From Methylobacter luteus IMV-B-3098 (GTDB lineage: Bacteria; Pseudomonadota; Gammaproteobacteria; Methylococcales; Methylomonadaceae), in the NCBI RefSeq assembly GCF_000427625.1, contig NZ_ATYJ01000014.1, positions 186,001 through 250,000 on the forward strand: a stretch of 64,000 nt of DNA. The letters run 5' to 3'. The notes below the pieces were generated by a model, which made no database searches, was not told the DNA's origin, and saw nothing but the letters and a program-made list of their open reading frames with translations. Of this stretch, positions 60,820 through 64,000 are shown one piece after another (within the stretch, counting starts at the first letter, position 1; each line of letters starts with the position of its first letter). A program made the translations under genes and the position numbers.

Positions 60820-63225
60820 TTAATAGCCGGAGCGCAGAATGTCTTCAATCGCTTCGGCGGTCGTCATGCCGCGGCGGGTGCGTTCTGCAATTTTTTTAAT
60901 GTCATCAGGGTGTGTCGAATACAGCAGCTTGGTGTACTTATCCACCATCAATCGACCTATCCCCAGGCCGTAGCTGGTCATGAAGAAGATTTCCGAATAC
61001 TGGCCGGTGACGGTATGCACGGACTTCAGGAACGTATAACCGCCCTCCCCGATCATGAGCCGGTTCTGGCGTTTGATCGATTCAATGGTTTCGGGCTTCT
61101 GGTAGAGCAGGAAAAGATTGGCCGAGTTTTCGGCGATCGCCACACCCGACGGCGAGTTGTACAGGTCGTTTAACGATTGGGTAATGGTGATGGCGGCGCC
61201 ATTGTATTTCCGGAACCGGCGATAGCCGGTCTCGATAAAGCTGGCGATGTTGCCTTTGGCCAGCAGATCCCAGGCTTCGTCAATGATGAGGATTTTCCGC
61301 TGGTCACGGTTGCCCAGATACATGGCCTGCTGGATCTGGTAGATCAGAATCAGCAGCACGACCTGTTGCAAGTGACTGCGGCCTTTCAGCTCTTCGAGCT
61401 CCAGGCAGGTCAGCGCATTATCAAAATTGACGTTATTTTCGCCATTGAAGAAGCGCCCGTATTCGCCGCCTGACGTGAAGGCGAATAACTGATGCCCCAT
61501 GTCCACGACACGCTGGTCCTCGTCCTGGAGCAGTCGTTCCGCCACCCGGTCAACCGTCATGGACCGTGCGTACTGATCCCAGAGCGCTTTCAGGATAGAA
61601 CGCAGTCTCGCCAGCTGCAGATCGGTCAGTTTGTCTTCCATCGCGGCCATGGACACAATGATCCCTACCAGCATGTCCGCCTCTTCATTGTAGTTTTTGA
61701 TAATCTGAAACGGATTCAGACAAATATGACTGTCTTCGCCAAACTCAACGAAATCACCGCCAATCGCTTTGGTCAGTTTCTCGTAAGAACGACCGATATC
61801 GATCACCCAGCACTTGGCGCCGGAACTGATATAGGAGGTGATGATATCGTTGGTCAAAAACGATTTGCCCGAGCCGGAGGCCGCCACGACGCAGGTGTTG
61901 TAATTCGTGTTGGAATCAAAAATATCCATGTTCATGATTTGCCCGCCACGCGAAATGAACGTCAGCTGTGGCGTTCCTGTACCGCTCCAGTCCGAGGTAA
62001 TGGGCAAGAATTCGACGGCGTGCCTCGAGCCGCAGCGCTTGTAGCGTTGCAGGAATTGCACGGCTTTGGCGTCGGCGCAAAAAGGCATCGCATTGACCAG
62101 CATCGGCAGCGTGACGTATTTGTCCTCCTTCATGTTCCAGCCCAGCTCGCTGAAATAGGTCTGGGCTTCCGTGAGCCGGGTACTGCTTTTTTCCAGCGAG
62201 TCGGTAAACAACCCGACGCACAATTTGATTTTGAGTATCCGGTCGCCATCGTTGATGGATTGGAACAGCATATCCGCACTCTCTTTTTTAAAGAGCAGCC
62301 TGGGATTGAATTTCAGCATCGGCCCGTAAGCCTGATAATTGATCGCATTGCGTTCCTTGTCGGCTTTCTGCTTTTCAGTGGCGTTATCCGGAATGAAGAT
62401 ATTCAGGTTGATGAAAAAGTTACCGTGAATGCCGCGGTTGCCGGTCAGGGGATCGCCGATCAGCCGGCGCATGTTTTGCAGGCTCATCTTGCCGGGCAAC
62501 CGCACCGGCGACAGGATGCGCAGCCGTTTATGGCCGAGCCAGGCGCCATTGGCCTCGATTTGCATCATGTCGTCGGATTCGCTGAGCTGCTCATTAATCG
62601 GGGTCGTCGGGTCGTAGTAAGACGCCGCGCTACGCCAGTTGGCAGACGGGCTCCAGTGCAGGATTTGCCCGATCACGCGCAGGTAGCGTTCGGCATCCAT
62701 CGATTGCGGTTCAAAGCCGGCCGATTTCAGCGTTTGTTCAAACGACAGGCGCAGATCCCGGGCTTGGGCAAATTCATGCTGGGTCGGGAGTTGGCCTTTT
62801 TTCTCCAGCGGTAGCTTGATCGTGAAAACCACTTTATAGTCGCGGACAAAGGATTGGGCGTGCAGGCTGATGGCTTGACTCGCCCCTTCCGTCAGCATGT
62901 TCAGGCGATTTTCCATGGACTCTTTCAGCGCCGGATCCTGGGTGGTGCGAAGCTGCTTGATCTGATCCAGCGTCGGACGAATGTCCTGTGAACCCATCAG
63001 CATGATCTGGATGAAGCTTGCTTTCGGGTAATCGAACGTGAACAACACGTTCAGTCGCTGAGTGACAGACTCATCGCCGGCAGGCAGTGGCTTGCTGACA
63101 AAGCCGAAGCCCAGGTACCCGTCGGCCATGAAAAACAACTGGTTGTTCTCGTCGAACGATTCGACCGGGACGAGTTCCCTTAGTGTATGTCGCTTGAGAT
63201 GCTTTTCATAAACCGATGCACTCAT
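60820..63225 (-). CDS. traC: Conjugal transfer ATPase TraC (VirB4 family)
   Basis: 801 residues. Walker A is ASGSGKSFL, Walker B is ILIIDEAWDLL, and the RCGSRHAVEFLPITSDW segment upstream is typical of TraC. It powers pilus assembly at the inner membrane. The ATG at 63225 follows promoter D closely and is 26-30 nt from the presumed transcript start. It opens the leftward operon traC, DUF1845, traF, EAL-like, traH, traG, ybaB. Confidence 0.94.
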   Translation of the reverse strand: MSASVYEKHLKRHTLRELVPVESFDENNQLFFMADGYLGFGFVSKPLPAGDESVTQRLNVLFTFDYPKASFIQIMLMGSQDIRPTLDQIKQLRTTQDPALKESMENRLNMLTEGASQAISLHAQSFVRDYKVVFTIKLPLEKKGQLPTQHEFAQARDLRLSFEQTLKSAGFEPQSMDAERYLRVIGQILHWSPSANWRSAASYYDPTTPINEQLSESDDMMQIEANGAWLGHKRLRILSPVRLPGKMSLQNMRRLIGDPLTGNRGIHGNFFINLNIFIPDNATEKQKADKERNAINYQAYGPMLKFNPRLLFKKESADMLFQSINDGDRILKIKLCVGLFTDSLEKSSTRLTEAQTYFSELGWNMKEDKYVTLPMLVNAMPFCADAKAVQFLQRYKRCGSRHAVEFLPITSDWSGTGTPQLTFISRGGQIMNMDIFDSNTNYNTCVVAASGSGKSFLTNDIITSYISSGAKCWVIDIGRSYEKLTKAIGGDFVEFGEDSHICLNPFQIIKNYNEEADMLVGIIVSMAAMEDKLTDLQLARLRSILKALWDQYARSMTVDRVAERLLQDEDQRVVDMGHQLFAFTSGGEYGRFFNGENNVNFDNALTCLELEELKGRSHLQQVVLLILIYQIQQAMYLGNRDQRKILIIDEAWDLLAKGNIASFIETGYRRFRKYNGAAITITQSLNDLYNSPSGVAIAENSANLFLLYQKPETIESIKRQNRLMIGEGGYTFLKSVHTVTGQYSEIFFMTSYGLGIGRLMVDKYTKLLYSTHPDDIKKIAERTRRGMTTAEAIEDILRSGY

Positions 63226-63262
63226 TTTTTTACCCCGTGTGTTAATAAAAAACAGAGCTGCT

Positions 63263-63296
63263 ATTTTAGGGGGCGGAAAATTTTTCTGTCGGGTCG
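63263..63296 (-). promoter_or_regulatory. Plasmid-type promoter D (traC)
   Basis: Coding strand: CGACCCGAC (complement of 63288-63296), 19 nt, TAAAAT (63268-63263), then 37 nt to the traC ATG. The best -10 of the four. The surrounding 40 bases, including ACGCGCAAAAAACGCCTG on the other strand, align with A and B. Confidence 0.78.
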
Positions 63297-63367
63297 AAAG
63301 ACGCGCAAAAAACGCCTGTTTTAATTTTTTTTAGCCAAATCGGGCTTTTTTAAAGAAAATTCGGCAT

Positions 63368-63403
63368 AAAAAAAGGCCGCACATGTTTTCATGGGCAGCC
63401 TTT
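63368..63403 (-). terminator. Terminator after the pilin gene
   Basis: On the minus strand AAGGCTGCCCATG pairs with CATGTGCGGCCTT (63402-63390 with 63385-63373, two internal mismatches) and runs into a T-run. It separates the pilin transcript from promoter D and traC. Confidence 0.82.
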
Positions 63404-63454
63404 CAAGAATTCAAGCCTATATCGCCCGTTGTGGAACAGGCGATATGGGGGGCA

Positions 63455-63757
63455 TTAGACCAGCGCGGCTACCACACCGTTGATCACGGTCGGCGCGTAA
63501 TACAGGGCTAAAGCACCGCCGATGCCGATAACCACCGCGATGATGGATTGGTTAACGATACCCGCCGCCAGACCTACCAGGAACATGCCCAGCGCGATGA
63601 TTTTGCCCAAGGTGCCTTGAGTCCAGCCGACCAGCAGCGTGTAAATGTCGTCGAACTCAGTGCCCGCAGTACCGGCCATCGCGTCGTTAGACGCCAAGGC
63701 AACCGCAGCAACGGCAGCAGAGGTCAGAACTACTTTAGATTTCATTAAACGTTTCAT
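63455..63757 (-). CDS. traA: Pilin precursor (TraA/VirB2-like)
   Basis: 100 residues from the ATG at 63757 with GGAG 9 bp upstream; an in-frame TTG at 63772 overlaps the ribosome site and is rejected. A long leader (KVVLTSAAVAAVALASNDAMAG) is cleaved after AMA, leaving a mature peptide of about 70 residues with two hydrophobic helices (IIALGMFLVGLAAGIV and IIAVVIGIGGALALYYA), the architecture of F-type and VirB2 pilins. Its own terminator follows, allowing a higher expression level than the assembly genes. Confidence 0.82.
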   Translation of the reverse strand: MKRLMKSKVVLTSAAVAAVALASNDAMAGTAGTEFDDIYTLLVGWTQGTLGKIIALGMFLVGLAAGIVNQSIIAVVIGIGGALALYYAPTVINGVVAALV

Positions 63758-64000
63758 GGGAACAAACTCCAAAAAAAATATGCTTAGGGTCTTGGCCAGC
63801 TATTGCAATTTACCGGCCGGGGTTCTGTTCCGGAACGGAAATCATTGTCTATAAATTTTTAAAAAATTTCAGATCGAAAGAGGCCCAAACACACTGACCT
63901 TTCAGTTGAAAAGTGAAAGGCGCGGTTTTTCGCTGACCTTTCGGGGGGATGGACGCCTAAAAAGGCCATTTTTTTAAAAATTTTTGGGTTTTTGGCGAAA
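63758..64000. promoter_or_regulatory. Region upstream of the pilin gene
   Basis: No gene seen. CAGATCGAAAG (63870-63880) resembles the box of promoters A-D but is weaker and its -10 distance does not fit. CTGACCTTT occurs twice (around 63894 and 63933), and a CCTTTCA/TGAAAGG inverted repeat lies between. A 21-nt stretch (63921-63941) matches the complement of 35564-35584 near promoter C. Confidence 0.5.

Noticed and set aside
1-64000. Reassignment of TGA to Trp
   Set aside because: Many genes clearly terminate at TGA, with overlapping downstream starts.

Overview
The window looks like the backbone of a conjugative plasmid (or a closely related integrative element) from a gammaproteobacterium of moderate GC. 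Plasmid evidence: nine 17-bp iterons with a perfect DnaA box and an AT-rich flank, a complete replication initiator and a decapitated paralogue, a single-strand annealing recombination set (ssb, bet, exo), a Toprim primase, and F/SXT-type transfer genes (traC, traF, traH, traG, pilin). The recombination, AAA ATPase, DUF3150, VWA and traFHG content recalls SXT/R391 and IncA/C elements. The host genus cannot be fixed from the sequence; a methanotroph-like gammaproteobacterium is only a guess.

Layout. 1-15.5 kb is an accessory region full of insertion scars: a possible Tn3 remnant, a 147-bp inverted umuC fragment, a secreted DNA/RNA nuclease, umuDC, an IS6-like element, two identical inverted 1664-bp IS3-family copies, and an IS701-like element inside an IS256-like element that itself decapitated a rep paralogue. 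One IS3 copy splits a 766-codon gene with three XRE-like domains and a sigma region 4-like domain; the join is restored exactly when one target-site copy is removed. 15.8-17.8 kb is the replication region. 18.1-35.5 kb is a long + strand cluster of about 22 genes. 35.7-40.8 kb encodes a 1553-residue exported RCC1/Fn3/Ig-like protein and a small exported partner. 40.9-42.9 kb carries Fic and WYL genes. 43.0-52.7 kb is a complete type I-E CRISPR-Cas locus with 23 repeats. 52.8-64 kb carries leftward transfer genes.

The most unusual signal is in the leaders of the 18-34 kb cluster. Before most genes lies a three-part RNA-like unit: (1) a hairpin starting with GGG plus a short gene-specific word; (2) a segment complementary to that word, usually followed by a U-rich run; (3) the Shine-Dalgarno and start codon of the next gene, which repeat the word. 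Segment 2 can pair with 1 (terminator-like hairpin) or with 3 (hiding the ribosome site). The words change together from gene to gene, giving internal covariation at about 16 junctions. Three copies of a longer promoter/leader cassette head the sub-operons at 18.1, 24.0 and 30.3 kb; two are preceded by a terminator with a competing anti-terminator hairpin. Separately, four promoters (rep paralogue, rep, the giant exported protein, traC) share CGACCCGAC, exactly 19 nt, then a -10-like hexamer, suggesting a plasmid-wide activator or sigma system.

The parts fit a plasmid that replicates from iterons, establishes and recombines with its own annealing system, transfers with an F-like apparatus, and defends itself or competes with other elements through type I-E CRISPR.
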